DNA from: Vescimonas coprocola
Lineage (GTDB): Bacteria; Bacillota; Clostridia; Oscillospirales; Oscillospiraceae
DNA length: 64,000 nt
Direction of reading: 5' to 3'
Assembly (NCBI RefSeq): GCF_018408575.1
Contig: NZ_AP023418.1
Coordinates: 1,206,415 to 1,270,414, forward strand
Shown here: piece by piece, positions 35,819-44,310 of the stretch
How the letters are laid out: every line of letters begins with the position of its first letter
How positions within the stretch are numbered: position 1 is the stretch's first letter
Notes under the pieces: model-generated
Seen by the model: only the letters and a program-made list of their open reading frames with translations
Told to the model about the DNA's origin: nothing
Database searches by the model: none
Translations under genes and position numbers: made by a program

Positions 35819-36016
35819 TTATTTGTAGGGGATCATCTTGCGGATGGTCGCCTCGTTGGTGCAGTCGGCGTAGGTGCCGGACCGCAGGCGACGGCCACGC
35901 TTGGTGTCCTTCTTGGTGAGGATGTGGCTCTTGAAAGCGTGAGCTCTCTTGACCTTGCCGGATTTCGTCAGATTGAAGCGCTTCTTGGCGCCGCTGTGAG
36001 TCTTCAGTTTAGGCAT
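35819..36016 (-). CDS. rpmI: Ribosomal protein L35
   Basis: 65 residues from the ATG at 36016 (GAAGGAG upstream), starting [14 protein letters not shown], the family signature. Between infC (52 bases) and rplT (35 bases). Confidence 0.98.
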   Translation of the reverse strand: MPKLKTHSGAKKRFNLTKSGKVKRAHAFKSHILTKKDTKRGRRLRSGTYADCTNEATIRKMIPYK

Positions 36017-36068
36017 AATTTTTACTCCTTCCATCTATTCTCTTGCCGGGGGCAAGCAGAACTTTTGT

Positions 36069-36587
36069 TTACTTGCCGGTCTTGGGAGAGAGGAACATCG
36101 ACATATTCCGGCCCTCCAGCTTGGCGGCCTTATCCATGGTGGCGACCTCGGCGCACTGTTCGGCAAACTTCTTCAGAAGCTCCCGGCCGATCTCGGTATG
36201 TGCCATCTCACGGCCACGGAAGCGAACAGAGACCTTCACCCGGTTCCCCTCCGTCAGGAACTTCTGGGCATTTTTCAGTTTGGTGTTGAAATCCCCCACG
36301 TCAATGCCCGGAGACATCCGGATCTCCTTGATCTCCACCACGTGCTGGTTCTTTCTGGCTTCCTTCTCCCGCTTGCTCTGCTCGAACCGGTATTTACCGT
36401 AGTTCATGAGCTTGCACACCGGCGGGGTCGCCTGGGGAGAGATCTTCACCAGATCCAGCCCCCGCTCGTCCGCAATGTGCAGAGCGTCGGCGGAGGACAT
36501 GATACCCAGCTGTTCACCGGTCTCACCGATGAGGCGGATCTCCTTGTCACGGATCTCCTCGTTGAGTTGATGCACTACATTGCTAAT
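36069..36587 (-). CDS. infC: Translation initiation factor IF-3
   Basis: 172 residues from an ATT start at 36585-36587. This start is chosen because AAGGAGG lies at the right distance and NEEIRDKEIRLI follows as in the family; there is no ATG in the right place. Rare AUU-type starts are the known basis of infC autoregulation. The N-domain has PVCKLMNYGKYRFEQSKR; the C-domain has EIRMSPGIDVGDFNTKLKNA and VSVRFRGREMAHTEIG. The gene leads the L35-L20 operon. Confidence 0.95.
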   Translation of the reverse strand: MSNVVHQLNEEIRDKEIRLIGETGEQLGIMSSADALHIADERGLDLVKISPQATPPVCKLMNYGKYRFEQSKREKEARKNQHVVEIKEIRMSPGIDVGDFNTKLKNAQKFLTEGNRVKVSVRFRGREMAHTEIGRELLKKFAEQCAEVATMDKAAKLEGRNMSMFLSPKTGK

Positions 36588-36777
36588 AACCGAAGCACCT
36601 CCTTCAGAAAATAAAAACACGGATGCAAAGCTGCATCCGCACAACAAAGCCTGCGCCCCTTCCGGGCCGCCACCATACTCGCTGTTGACCTCTTTGCCTT
36701 TGCTGGAGGTGAGGCGGATGCATCCTGCCTTCTTTGTTTTCTCCAGTAGTATACCATCGCTCCTACCGCCTGTCAAG
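36588..36777 (-). promoter_or_regulatory. infC leader with promoter and attenuator (L20-leader type)
   Basis: A minus-strand promoter TTGACA-N17-TATACT lies at about 36748-36776. The leader then contains GGATGCATCCGC (about 36711-36725) and, just before infC, the terminator GGATGCAGCTTTGCATCC (36621-36638) followed by GTGTTTTTA. The first segment can pair with the GCGGATGCA of the second, so the two structures exclude each other. This layout matches L20-controlled leaders in Firmicutes. The match is by layout, not by a family search. Confidence 0.75.
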
Positions 36778-36881
36778 CGGATTTTTTATCTGCCGCCGGA
36801 AATTTTTCACGGGAGGATGTATGCTCCGCCGGTTTTCGGGCAAACTGAAGCTGTATCGCAGATACGGAAGGAGGTGCCTCG

Positions 36882-37013
36882 ATGTCCGGCAAAAATCAGC
36901 AGAACCAGAATCAGCAGAACCAGAATCAGCAGAAGCAGAACAAGCAGAATCAGAACCAGAATCAAAACCAGAATCAGAATCAGCAGGAGCAGCAGAACCA
37001 GAACCGGCGCTGA
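36882..37013 (+). CDS. Gln/Asn-rich miniprotein, 43 residues
   Basis: ATG at 36882 with GGAAGGAGG seven bases upstream. After MSGKN the protein is almost only Gln and Asn with a few Lys/Arg/Glu (about 33 of 43 residues Q or N) and ends in NRR. It is too short for usual gene calling. The good ribosome site, the codon-level uniformity of CAG/AAC/AAT and a terminator at 37038-37071 support a real gene. Function unknown; similar low-complexity small proteins exist in Clostridia, some linked to sporulation, but this is not established here. Confidence 0.65.
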   Translation: MSGKNQQNQNQQNQNQQKQNKQNQNQNQNQNQNQQEQQNQNRR

Positions 37014-37037
37014 CCGCCCGGTACACAGGACAAAGCA

Positions 37038-37071
37038 TGGGGGAGGGTGTCCAAGGACACCCTCCCCCATG
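37038..37071. terminator. Bidirectional terminator
   Basis: ATGGGGGAGGGTGTCC / GGACACCCTCCCCCAT with a short loop. It separates the miniprotein from the convergent GNAT gene. Confidence 0.75.
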
Positions 37072-37076
37072 TGGTT

Positions 37077-37478
37077 TTACGGGCGCATGAAGCCGCAGCA
37101 CCCCAGCTCCGGCAGTGTCAGCAGACCCAGCGACCGGTAGAACCCCTTGGTTTTCTCCGTGTCGTCCGTCAGCAGCTGCACCTGCCGCACCGATCGGAAG
37201 CGCTCCAGCGCCGCCTGCATCAGCGCCGTGCCGATTCCCCGCCGCTGGTGATCCGGCCGCACCAATAGGTCCTGTACCAGCACCACGGTACAGCCGTCAC
37301 CCACAGCCCGCAGCAGCCCCACCAGCGTCCCGTTCTCACGGGCGGCCAATGTCAGCAGCGACCCGGCAAAGCCTCGGCGCAGCGCCTCCGGCTGCTCCGT
37401 ATAGGCCGTCCATCCGACGCTTCCATACAGAGCCAGCACCTCCGACTCCTGATAAGTGGTATATTCCTCGATATGCAT
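37077..37478 (-). CDS. GNAT family N-acetyltransferase
   Basis: 133 residues. The acetyl-CoA loop is VRPDHQRRGIGTALM near residue 74, preceded by the V-shaped strand VVLVQDLLV. GFYRSLGL near residue 112 is the usual late motif. Substrate unknown. Single gene, upstream of the VanY-like gene on the same strand but with no terminator between. Confidence 0.88.
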   Translation of the reverse strand: MHIEEYTTYQESEVLALYGSVGWTAYTEQPEALRRGFAGSLLTLAARENGTLVGLLRAVGDGCTVVLVQDLLVRPDHQRRGIGTALMQAALERFRSVRQVQLLTDDTEKTKGFYRSLGLLTLPELGCCGFMRP

Positions 37479-37545
37479 CCATCAGCAACTCCTTTATATA
37501 AATGTGAGCTGCTTACTTTCTCAATCTCATTCCTCTTCCCTCCGG

Positions 37546-38412
37546 TCAAGCACCGTATTTGGCGGCGATATACTCCTCCAGGCACACACCCTGCTGATAG
37601 ATCTCCGCAGCGGCCTCCTGTCCTACATAGCGGTAGTGCCACGGCTCATAGATGATGCCGGTGGTCTCCGTCTTGGCGGTGGGATAGCGCAGAATGAAGC
37701 CGTAGCGCCAGCTGTTGGTCATAAGCCACTGCTGCACCGCCGTCTGCTCCTGACTCTCGTCCAGCAGCTGGTGATCCAGATCCACGATATCCACCGCCAG
37801 CCCCAGCTGATGCTCGCTGGTGCCGGGAACGGCCACCTGACGGCCCGCCTCCGTCTCGGCGTCGGCATCGCTGTACCCCTGATCCAACAGGGACTGCTTC
37901 ATCTGGTCGAAGATGTTCTGCTGCACGGCCTGCGTCCGGTAGGCCGAGCACACCACGGGATGCAGCCCCTCCGCCCGGCAGGCGTCCATCATCTGCTGGA
38001 GGGCGTCGTAGCAGCGGCTGTCCACCGCCCAGCCGTTGGAGAGCTCCACCTCGTCCACGGTCCAGCCCTCCGGCAGGGGATTCCACCGGTTCACCAGCGT
38101 CAGATTCCACGGGATCTCCTGCTCCCCGTTGCTCTGCTGGTCGTCAGGCTTCTGGTTCTGCTCTCTATCCGAAGGCTCCGCCGGAGTGTTTGGGGTATCG
38201 GGCTTGTCCACATTCTCGCTGGGGGTAGGCTGCGCCGGTTCCTTATCCTTGCCGCAGCCCCGCAGCACCAGTATCAGCACCACAGCCAATACCGCCAGCA
38301 CCAGCAGGCCCAGCAGCAGCTTCCGCCGACGCACCTGCGCCTGCCGCCGCCGATTCCGCTGCGCCCGCAGCTGACGGCGCTGCTCCGGGGTCTGATCGTA
38401 ATAGTCGCTCAT
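37546..38412 (-). CDS. M15 family D,D-carboxypeptidase (VanY-like), membrane-anchored
   Basis: 288 residues from the ATG at 38412 (GGGGAGAG upstream). A basic Arg-rich cytosolic start is followed by one transmembrane helix (about 33-53), then a Pro/Glu/Asp-rich linker and the peptidase domain. Zinc and catalytic motifs: SEHQLGLAVDIVDLD and EPWHYRYVG. It trims D-Ala from peptidoglycan stem peptides outside the cell. A role in housekeeping wall turnover is more likely than vancomycin resistance, as no van genes are nearby. Confidence 0.93.
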   Translation of the reverse strand: MSDYYDQTPEQRRQLRAQRNRRRQAQVRRRKLLLGLLVLAVLAVVLILVLRGCGKDKEPAQPTPSENVDKPDTPNTPAEPSDREQNQKPDDQQSNGEQEIPWNLTLVNRWNPLPEGWTVDEVELSNGWAVDSRCYDALQQMMDACRAEGLHPVVCSAYRTQAVQQNIFDQMKQSLLDQGYSDADAETEAGRQVAVPGTSEHQLGLAVDIVDLDHQLLDESQEQTAVQQWLMTNSWRYGFILRYPTAKTETTGIIYEPWHYRYVGQEAAAEIYQQGVCLEEYIAAKYGA

Positions 38413-38428
38413 GTGTCGCTCTCCCCTC

Positions 38429-39346
38429 TCAGGCCCGCAGGGTGGGTGGATACACACCGCCGGCGTGGAGCTTCTGCAGCTCCGCCGCCACCGCCTGCCG
38501 GTCCTCGTGGTACGTCATGCCGAACCAGCGGTCTGCCGAGTGCAGCACGGATACCTCCAGCCGTCCCTGCTCCAGCAGGTCTCCCACCATGCCCGGCAGC
38601 AGGCACTCCGCCTTGATGTTGTCCCCGGCCTCGCAGCGCAGGAAGTGGTCGAAGTAGGCCTCCAGCTCCTGAAAGATGGAGGGCATGAAGCCCCAGAAGT
38701 TCATGGACACCACCGTGTCCGGCGCCAGCTCCCGGTGCTGGCCCTCCGCCACATCAGCGATGGAGCCGTCCGGGAACAGCTGGATCTTCAGCGTCTCATG
38801 GATGCCACGGAGCCAGCCGTCCTCCACCCGGCACACGCCACGGGATACGGTGCCGTTGGCGCTGACGGTGTTTTTCAGCAGATACCCCACCATGGTAGCC
38901 CGTCCCTGCCGGGGCAGGCGCTGAAGCTCCTCATACATGGCCCGGTAGGCATCCACGCCGTAGTAGTCGTCGGCGTTGATGACGCAGAAGGGCTCGGAGA
39001 GATAGGGCCGGGCGCACAGCACCGCATGGGCGGTGCCGAAGGGCTTGGTGCGGCCCGCCGGAATGGTGTAGTAGTCCGGGATGCTGGTGAAGTCCTGCAT
39101 GGCGTAGCAGACCTCCAGCGGCTCTCCTGTTTTTGTTATGAGTGTGCGGTCCCCCCACAGGCGATCCATCAGCTCCCGCATATCGGGCTTGATGATGAAC
39201 ACCACCTTGGTAAAGCCCGCCCGAACGGCATCGTAGATGGAATACTCCATCAGCATCTCCCCCTGAGGTCCTACGCCGTCCACCTGTTTATTTCCACCGT
39301 AGCGGGAACCCAGTCCCGCCGCCATAATGACCAGTGCTGCCTTCAT
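38429..39346 (-). CDS. Sugar-nucleotide nucleotidyltransferase-like protein
   Basis: 305 residues from the ATG at 39346 (AGGAGGATC upstream). It begins KAALVIMAAGLGSRYGGNKQ, the NTP-transferase loop, with FCVINADDYYG (metal Asp) near residue 110 and GTVSRGVCRV. It resembles UTP-glucose-1-phosphate uridylyltransferases but lacks the full pyrophosphorylase signature, so the sugar is unknown. It lies 16 bases before the VanY-like gene, so both may act in envelope metabolism. Confidence 0.8.
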   Translation of the reverse strand: MKAALVIMAAGLGSRYGGNKQVDGVGPQGEMLMEYSIYDAVRAGFTKVVFIIKPDMRELMDRLWGDRTLITKTGEPLEVCYAMQDFTSIPDYYTIPAGRTKPFGTAHAVLCARPYLSEPFCVINADDYYGVDAYRAMYEELQRLPRQGRATMVGYLLKNTVSANGTVSRGVCRVEDGWLRGIHETLKIQLFPDGSIADVAEGQHRELAPDTVVSMNFWGFMPSIFQELEAYFDHFLRCEAGDNIKAECLLPGMVGDLLEQGRLEVSVLHSADRWFGMTYHEDRQAVAAELQKLHAGGVYPPTLRA

Positions 39347-39648
39347 GGTGATCCTCCTGAAATACGCCGCCTCCATTCCGCAGGGGCGGCGGCTTATTTT
39401 TCTGTAACGGCCCGTGGCCGCTTCGATGATTATACCACACTCCCGCCGCCGCTTCAACCGTTTCCGCCGGGAAATCCCCGGATAACAAAATTGTCACATC
39501 CGCCGCATTCGCCGTAAAGTTCACAAATCTGTAACCTTTTACACTGGATTTCCTGTCGCCGCCGCTTTATAATAGAGAGACTATGTGCCTTCGGCCGGTA
39601 GGCTATCCTGTCGTGCCTTGCTGATTTTCGGAAAGGAGTTTTTCCTCT

Positions 39649-41178
39649 ATGTCCAGACATTATTCCTCCCGCTCCTACGGCGGCTACGGTTCCCCCCGCC
39701 GCCGCACCGGGGCGGATCGGTTCGGTATACTCACCTTCTTCCTGCTGCTGATCTCCAGCGGCTTTCTGGCGGCCCGGCTGCTGACCACCGGCGTGCTGAC
39801 CCAGAAGCTGACGCTGCTCCTGCTGTCGGTGCTGGCGGGACTGAACGTTCTCTTCGCCGTGACCCAACTGCCCCGCTGGCGCAACAAGCTCTGGAAGCTT
39901 GTTCTGGGCCTGGTGGCGCTGGTACTGTCGGCGGGCATGATCTACGCCACCGTGGCCACCAACGCCGTGCTGGAGACTCTCTCCCGTGTGTCCAGCACCG
40001 GCAGCGTCAAGACCGTGGTGGTGCGGGTCCGGGAAAACGACTCCGCTCAGGAGATCGGTGATACCTTCGGCTATACCTACGGCTATCTGGCTCAGACGGA
40101 TACCGACACCACCGATGCCCTTCTGACGCATCTGGAGGAGGGACTGGGGCAGGTCAAGACCAAGTCCTACGACACTCCCACGGCTCTGGCCGACGCTCTG
40201 TACAACCGGGAAGTAGACGCCGTCATCCTGGGCAAAGGCATGGTCTCCACCCTGAAGCAGACCGACGGTTACAAGGATTTTACGTCCCGCACCCGTGAGA
40301 TCTATACATACGACGTGACACACGAGTCCGACACCATCGCCCCGAATGCCAACATCTCCCGTCAGCCTTTCGTGGTCTATTGCAGCGGCACCGACGAGCG
40401 CATCTCCGATACCCTGCTCAACACTCGCAGCGATGCCAACATTCTGGCGGTGGTGAACCCCTCCACCCATAAAATTCTGCTGGTGAATGTCCCCCGTGAC
40501 TACTATCTGCCCCTGCCCTTCAACGGAGAGATGGATAAGCTGACCCATTTCAGCGTATATAGTGATAAGGGCATGGACGAGCCCATCGAGGCCCTGAACA
40601 CCTTACTGGGGGTGAAGGCCGACTACTACGCCCGTGTGAATTTCAGCGGCCTTATGGATATCGTGGACGCCTTGGGCGGCATCGATGTCACCTCCCCGGT
40701 GGACTTCACTACCGTCGCCATGGAGATGCCCAACGAAAACGGCGACGGTGGCTATCACGACGAGGCCTTTACCTTCACCGAGGGCGTCAATCACCTCAAC
40801 GGCCGGGAGGCTCTGGCCTTCTCCCGTGAGCGCTCCGCCTTCGCTCAGGGCGACGTGCAGCGGGGCCGCAACCAGATGGCGGTGCTGCAGGCCATCATTG
40901 ACAAGGCCACCTCCCCCGCCATTCTCTCCGGGTATCAGGATGTGCTGAAGGCCGTCTCCGACTCCGTGCTGACCAATATGCCCCAGCAGGATATCCTGAA
41001 GCTGGTGAAGCTGCAGCTGGAGGACAAGGTGGACTGGGACATCAGCACCTACACCCTCTCCGGCACCACGGATATGCAGGACTGCTTCACCACCGGCTTC
41101 CCCCTCAGCGTGCTGGTGCCGGATGAGAGCTCCGTCGCCGCCGCTCGCCGGATGATCCGGGAGCTCATCAATGGCTGA
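39649..41178 (+). CDS. LytR-CpsA-Psr (LCP) family protein, copy A
   Basis: 509 residues. Three hydrophobic segments near residues 25-45, 55-72 and 85-105 are followed by a large extracellular part. The LCP domain has ILLVNVPRDYYLPLP (pyrophosphate-binding Arg), KLTHFSVYSDKG, DALGGIDV and NGREALAFSRERSA. LCP proteins attach teichoic acids or other polymers to peptidoglycan. Most LCP proteins have one transmembrane helix, so the triple-helix N-terminus with an extra domain of about 150 residues is unusual. Promoter-like TATAAT at about 39570. Confidence 0.93.
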   Translation: MSRHYSSRSYGGYGSPRRRTGADRFGILTFFLLLISSGFLAARLLTTGVLTQKLTLLLLSVLAGLNVLFAVTQLPRWRNKLWKLVLGLVALVLSAGMIYATVATNAVLETLSRVSSTGSVKTVVVRVRENDSAQEIGDTFGYTYGYLAQTDTDTTDALLTHLEEGLGQVKTKSYDTPTALADALYNREVDAVILGKGMVSTLKQTDGYKDFTSRTREIYTYDVTHESDTIAPNANISRQPFVVYCSGTDERISDTLLNTRSDANILAVVNPSTHKILLVNVPRDYYLPLPFNGEMDKLTHFSVYSDKGMDEPIEALNTLLGVKADYYARVNFSGLMDIVDALGGIDVTSPVDFTTVAMEMPNENGDGGYHDEAFTFTEGVNHLNGREALAFSRERSAFAQGDVQRGRNQMAVLQAIIDKATSPAILSGYQDVLKAVSDSVLTNMPQQDILKLVKLQLEDKVDWDISTYTLSGTTDMQDCFTTGFPLSVLVPDESSVAAARRMIRELING

Positions 41179-41325
41179 TTTCCCCCGTCTTTCCGGAAAA
41201 TTTGATATTTCCCCGGTTTTTTCGCAAAAATCTCTGGTAATTCTACTATCTATCCTATATAATAGGGGATTGCGGCCGGTCATAAGACCATGCGGGCCGT
41301 CATCTCTGAAGTAAGGAGAAATGCT

Positions 41326-42867
41326 ATGACTTCCAAACAAACGCACAGCGACACCTCCGGCAGCCGCCGTATGGCGTGGATGGACTGGTTCGGCCTGATT
41401 GCGCTGGGACTGCTGATGGTGTGCAGTCTGGTGCTGCTGGGCCAGCTCCTGAATCTGGATATGCTGGACAACAAATATCTGCTGCTGCTGATGGCGGGCA
41501 TCCTGATCCTCAATAGCGGCCACGCCGTGGTGCAGCTGCCCCGCCGCCCCTCCAAGGGTGGTCATGCCGCCAAGATCGGCTGCGGCGTGCTGGCTGTGAT
41601 CCTGTCCGCCGGAATGATCTACGGCGCCGTGGCCGGCGGCAGTCTCAAAAGTGCCGTCACCCGCATCGTGGGCAAGATGGCGGAGAAGCAGACCATCGAC
41701 ATCATCGTCCTGAAGGACAACGAGGCCAGCTCCATCGAGGATGCCGTGGGCTATACCTTCGGCGTGCTGGAAAACGCCGATCAGGAGAACACCGCCGAGG
41801 TGCTCAAAACCCTGTCCGATCTGAATCCCACCTCCAAGGCCTACGCCTCTGTGCCCCAGCTGGCGGACGCTCTGTATGACGGCGAGGTGGACGCCATTAT
41901 CCTTAACGACGGCTATCTGCCCATTCTGGAGCAGACCGAGGGCTATACGGATTTCGACAACTACACCCGTATCCTCAAGCAGTTCGACTTCACCAAGGAG
42001 GTCGCCCCGGTGGTACCCAACGAGTCCATCACCGTGGAGCCCTTCGTGGTCTATTGCAGCGGCATTGATGCCCGGAACTCCGATGTCAACATCCAGAGCC
42101 TCAGTGACGTGAACATTTTGGCGGTGGTGAATCCCAAGTCCCGGCAAATTCTGCTGCTAAATACCCCCCGTGACTACTTCCTGCCCCTGAGCTTCAACGG
42201 CCAGCTGGATAAACTGACCCACGCCGGTATGTACGGCATCGACGAGTCCATGCGGGTGCTGGACGATCTCTACGGTGTGGAAACGCAGTACTACGCCCGT
42301 GTCAACTTCTACGGCCTGACCAAGATCGTGGATGCTCTGGGCGGCGTAGACGTCTACTCCGAGCAGACCTTCACCACCAAGGTCATGCAGATCCCCGATA
42401 AGAACGGTAATCTCTATGACGACTACTTCTCCTTCACCGAGGGGATGAACTACAACGTGGACGGGCAGGCGGCTCTGGCTTTCTGCCGGGAGCGCTACTC
42501 CTTCTCTGACGGTGACAACCAGCGTGGCCGCAACCAGATGGCCATGATCAAGGCCATCTTCAACAAGGCCACCTCTCCCGCCATCCTCTCCACCTACGGC
42601 GAGGTGCTGGATGCCGTGGCGGACACCATGATCACCAATATGCCCTATGAGGACATCAGCAGTCTGGTAAAAATGCAGCTGTCGGATATGTCCGGCTGGA
42701 ACATCACCAGCTACTCCGTCACCGGCTACGGCGGCACGGAGGAGTGCTACTCCATGCCCGGTCAGGCCCTGTGGGTCATGTGGCCCGACTATGACACGGT
42801 GAACGTGGCCAAGGATCTCATTGCACAAGTCATGGCGGGTCAGACCCCCGTCATCCCCGAAGATTAA
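41326..42867 (+). CDS. LytR-CpsA-Psr (LCP) family protein, copy B
   Basis: 513 residues from the ATG at 41326 (AAGGAGAAATG upstream). Same domain plan as copy A: three N-terminal hydrophobic helices, an extra domain, then LCP with LLLNTPRDYFLPLS, DALGGVDVYSE and GQAALAFCRERYSF. Copy A and B are clearly related along their length, a tandem duplication. A TATAAT at about 41259 suggests a promoter of its own. Confidence 0.93.
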   Translation: MTSKQTHSDTSGSRRMAWMDWFGLIALGLLMVCSLVLLGQLLNLDMLDNKYLLLLMAGILILNSGHAVVQLPRRPSKGGHAAKIGCGVLAVILSAGMIYGAVAGGSLKSAVTRIVGKMAEKQTIDIIVLKDNEASSIEDAVGYTFGVLENADQENTAEVLKTLSDLNPTSKAYASVPQLADALYDGEVDAIILNDGYLPILEQTEGYTDFDNYTRILKQFDFTKEVAPVVPNESITVEPFVVYCSGIDARNSDVNIQSLSDVNILAVVNPKSRQILLLNTPRDYFLPLSFNGQLDKLTHAGMYGIDESMRVLDDLYGVETQYYARVNFYGLTKIVDALGGVDVYSEQTFTTKVMQIPDKNGNLYDDYFSFTEGMNYNVDGQAALAFCRERYSFSDGDNQRGRNQMAMIKAIFNKATSPAILSTYGEVLDAVADTMITNMPYEDISSLVKMQLSDMSGWNITSYSVTGYGGTEECYSMPGQALWVMWPDYDTVNVAKDLIAQVMAGQTPVIPED

Positions 42868-42909
42868 GCGCTGCATCAGCGCAGCATTTGTGTGTTAGGA
42901 GTGTGGATC

Positions 42910-43794
42910 ATGTCAAATCGTCAAAAGCTCATGGGGCATCTGTATGCCATCTTTACTACTCTGGTGTGGGGCAGCTGCTTCGTGCTCACCAAGGTCATGC
43001 TGACGGCCTATACCCCCACCCAGATCATCCCCCTGCGGATGGGGCTGGCGTATCTGGCTCTGTGGGCGCTGCGACCCAAGACCATGAAGCTCCCGTGGAA
43101 GGATGAGCTGATGTTCATCCTCATCGGCATCACCGGCGGCAGCTTCTACTTCTTCCTGCAGAATACCGCCTCGGCCCATACCTCCGCTGCCAACGTCAGT
43201 ATTCTGGTATCCATGTCCCCTATCCTAACGGTGATTTTGGCGCAGCTGTTCTCCCGCAGGGGGGAGAAGCTGGGCAAGTGGGTCTACATCGGCGCCGTGG
43301 TAGCCATCGCTGGCGTGGTGATGGTGGTGCTCAACGGCACCCTGTCCTTCCATCTAAGCCCCTTGGGCGACCTGCTGGCTCTGGCCGCCGCCCTCATGTG
43401 GGCGGTGTACTCCATCCTCGTCAAGAAGTATACTGAGCGCTACGACAACTTCCTTGTGACCCGCCGGGTGTTTCTGTGGGCCTTCCTGACCTCCCTGCCG
43501 CTGGTGCTGCTGACGGACGGCCTGCCCAGCCTGACGCCCCTGTTCACCCAGCCCAATATTCTGGTGAGCTGGCTATTCTTGGGCGTGTTCGGCAACGCCG
43601 TGTGCTTCGCCATCTGGAACATTGCCTTCAAGCGGCTGGGCGTGGTCATCACCAACAACTACCTCTATGCCACTCCTTTCGTCACTGTGGTGGCGGGCTG
43701 GCTGCTGCTGGGGGAGAAAATTTCCCTCATGTGCATCATCGGTGCCGTCCTGATCACGCTGGGTGTCATCTTCGCCGGGAAGTCGGATTCCTGA
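42910..43794 (+). CDS. EamA/DMT family transporter
   Basis: 294 residues from the ATG at 42910 (TAGGAG upstream). Ten hydrophobic helices in two homologous halves: AIFTTLVWGSCFVLTKV, LAYLALWALRPK and PILTVILAQLF in the first, DLLALAAALMWAVYSILVKK and ATPFVTVVAGWLLLGEKIS in the second. It likely exports a small metabolite. 42 bases after the LCP gene. Confidence 0.93.
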   Translation: MSNRQKLMGHLYAIFTTLVWGSCFVLTKVMLTAYTPTQIIPLRMGLAYLALWALRPKTMKLPWKDELMFILIGITGGSFYFFLQNTASAHTSAANVSILVSMSPILTVILAQLFSRRGEKLGKWVYIGAVVAIAGVVMVVLNGTLSFHLSPLGDLLALAAALMWAVYSILVKKYTERYDNFLVTRRVFLWAFLTSLPLVLLTDGLPSLTPLFTQPNILVSWLFLGVFGNAVCFAIWNIAFKRLGVVITNNYLYATPFVTVVAGWLLLGEKISLMCIIGAVLITLGVIFAGKSDS

Positions 43795-43824
43795 GTATCT
43801 TCGCTGTTCACTTTTTCCTACATC

Positions 43825-43852
43825 GAGGGACGCCCGTCAGGGCGTCCCTCTT
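43825..43852. terminator. Hairpin terminator, left of repeat copy 2
   Basis: GAGGGACGCCC / GGGCGTCCCTC with loop GTCA and then TT. The identical 28 bases recur at 44056-44083, so repeat copy 2 is bracketed by a direct duplication. It is 30 bases past the EamA stop codon. Confidence 0.8.
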
Positions 43853-43862
43853 CAGTGTATCA

Positions 43863-44050
43863 AAAAAGCCTCGCAGAGTTTGCCGCCCGCAGGCGGCAAA
43901 GAAGTAAAATCATTTTCTCTTGCGACATGTGCGTGAGAGAAAATACTTCTCAGGCTGCAAGTGTGGAATTTGTGCGCCTATGGCACACAAATTATGCGCG
44001 CAGCAGACTGCAATCCTTTTGCCGAAAAAAACGAAGGGTTTTTCGGCAGT
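43863..44050. repeat. Structured intergenic repeat, copy 2
   Basis: Second copy of the 188-bp block at 3373-3560, collinear, no gaps, 7 differences. The changes are at 43997, 44014, 44022, 44031, 44034, 44042 and 44046. The pair at 44022/44046 is C-G here and T-A in copy 1, so the terminal stem is kept. Flanked on both sides by identical 28-bp hairpins. Confidence 0.85.
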
Positions 44051-44055
44051 CTTGA

Positions 44056-44083
44056 GAGGGACGCCCGTCAGGGCGTCCCTCTT
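44056..44083. terminator. Hairpin terminator, right of repeat copy 2
   Basis: Same sequence as 43825-43852, here followed by TT (CTTTTC). It may end a transcript from the repeat. Confidence 0.8.
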
Positions 44084-44214
44084 TTCGTCTCCGCCGCATC
44101 CTTTACGCCTCCTGAACGGAGGACGCTGTCCCCATCGCACAAAATCTCCAATGGACGCACCGCACCTCCTGTACATTTTGCCGTATTCTGCTGTGGGATG
44201 TAGGCGCCCCCGTC

Positions 44215-44243
44215 TTGACCGAAAGGAAAATTTCGGCTATAAT
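44215..44243 (+). promoter_or_regulatory. Sigma-A promoter for MATE gene
   Basis: TTGACC (44215-44220), 17-bp spacer, TATAAT (44238-44243), about 65 bp before the start codon. Confidence 0.8.
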
Positions 44244-44310
44244 AGACGGTACACCCGCTTCGGCGGGATATATGCGGTACGCCGCTGAATGGAAAGGAAT
44301 CTCATCGAAA

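Noticed and set aside
37546-38412. Vancomycin resistance VanY
   Set aside because: Single M15 peptidase without vanA/H/X/R/S genes; a housekeeping wall enzyme is likelier.
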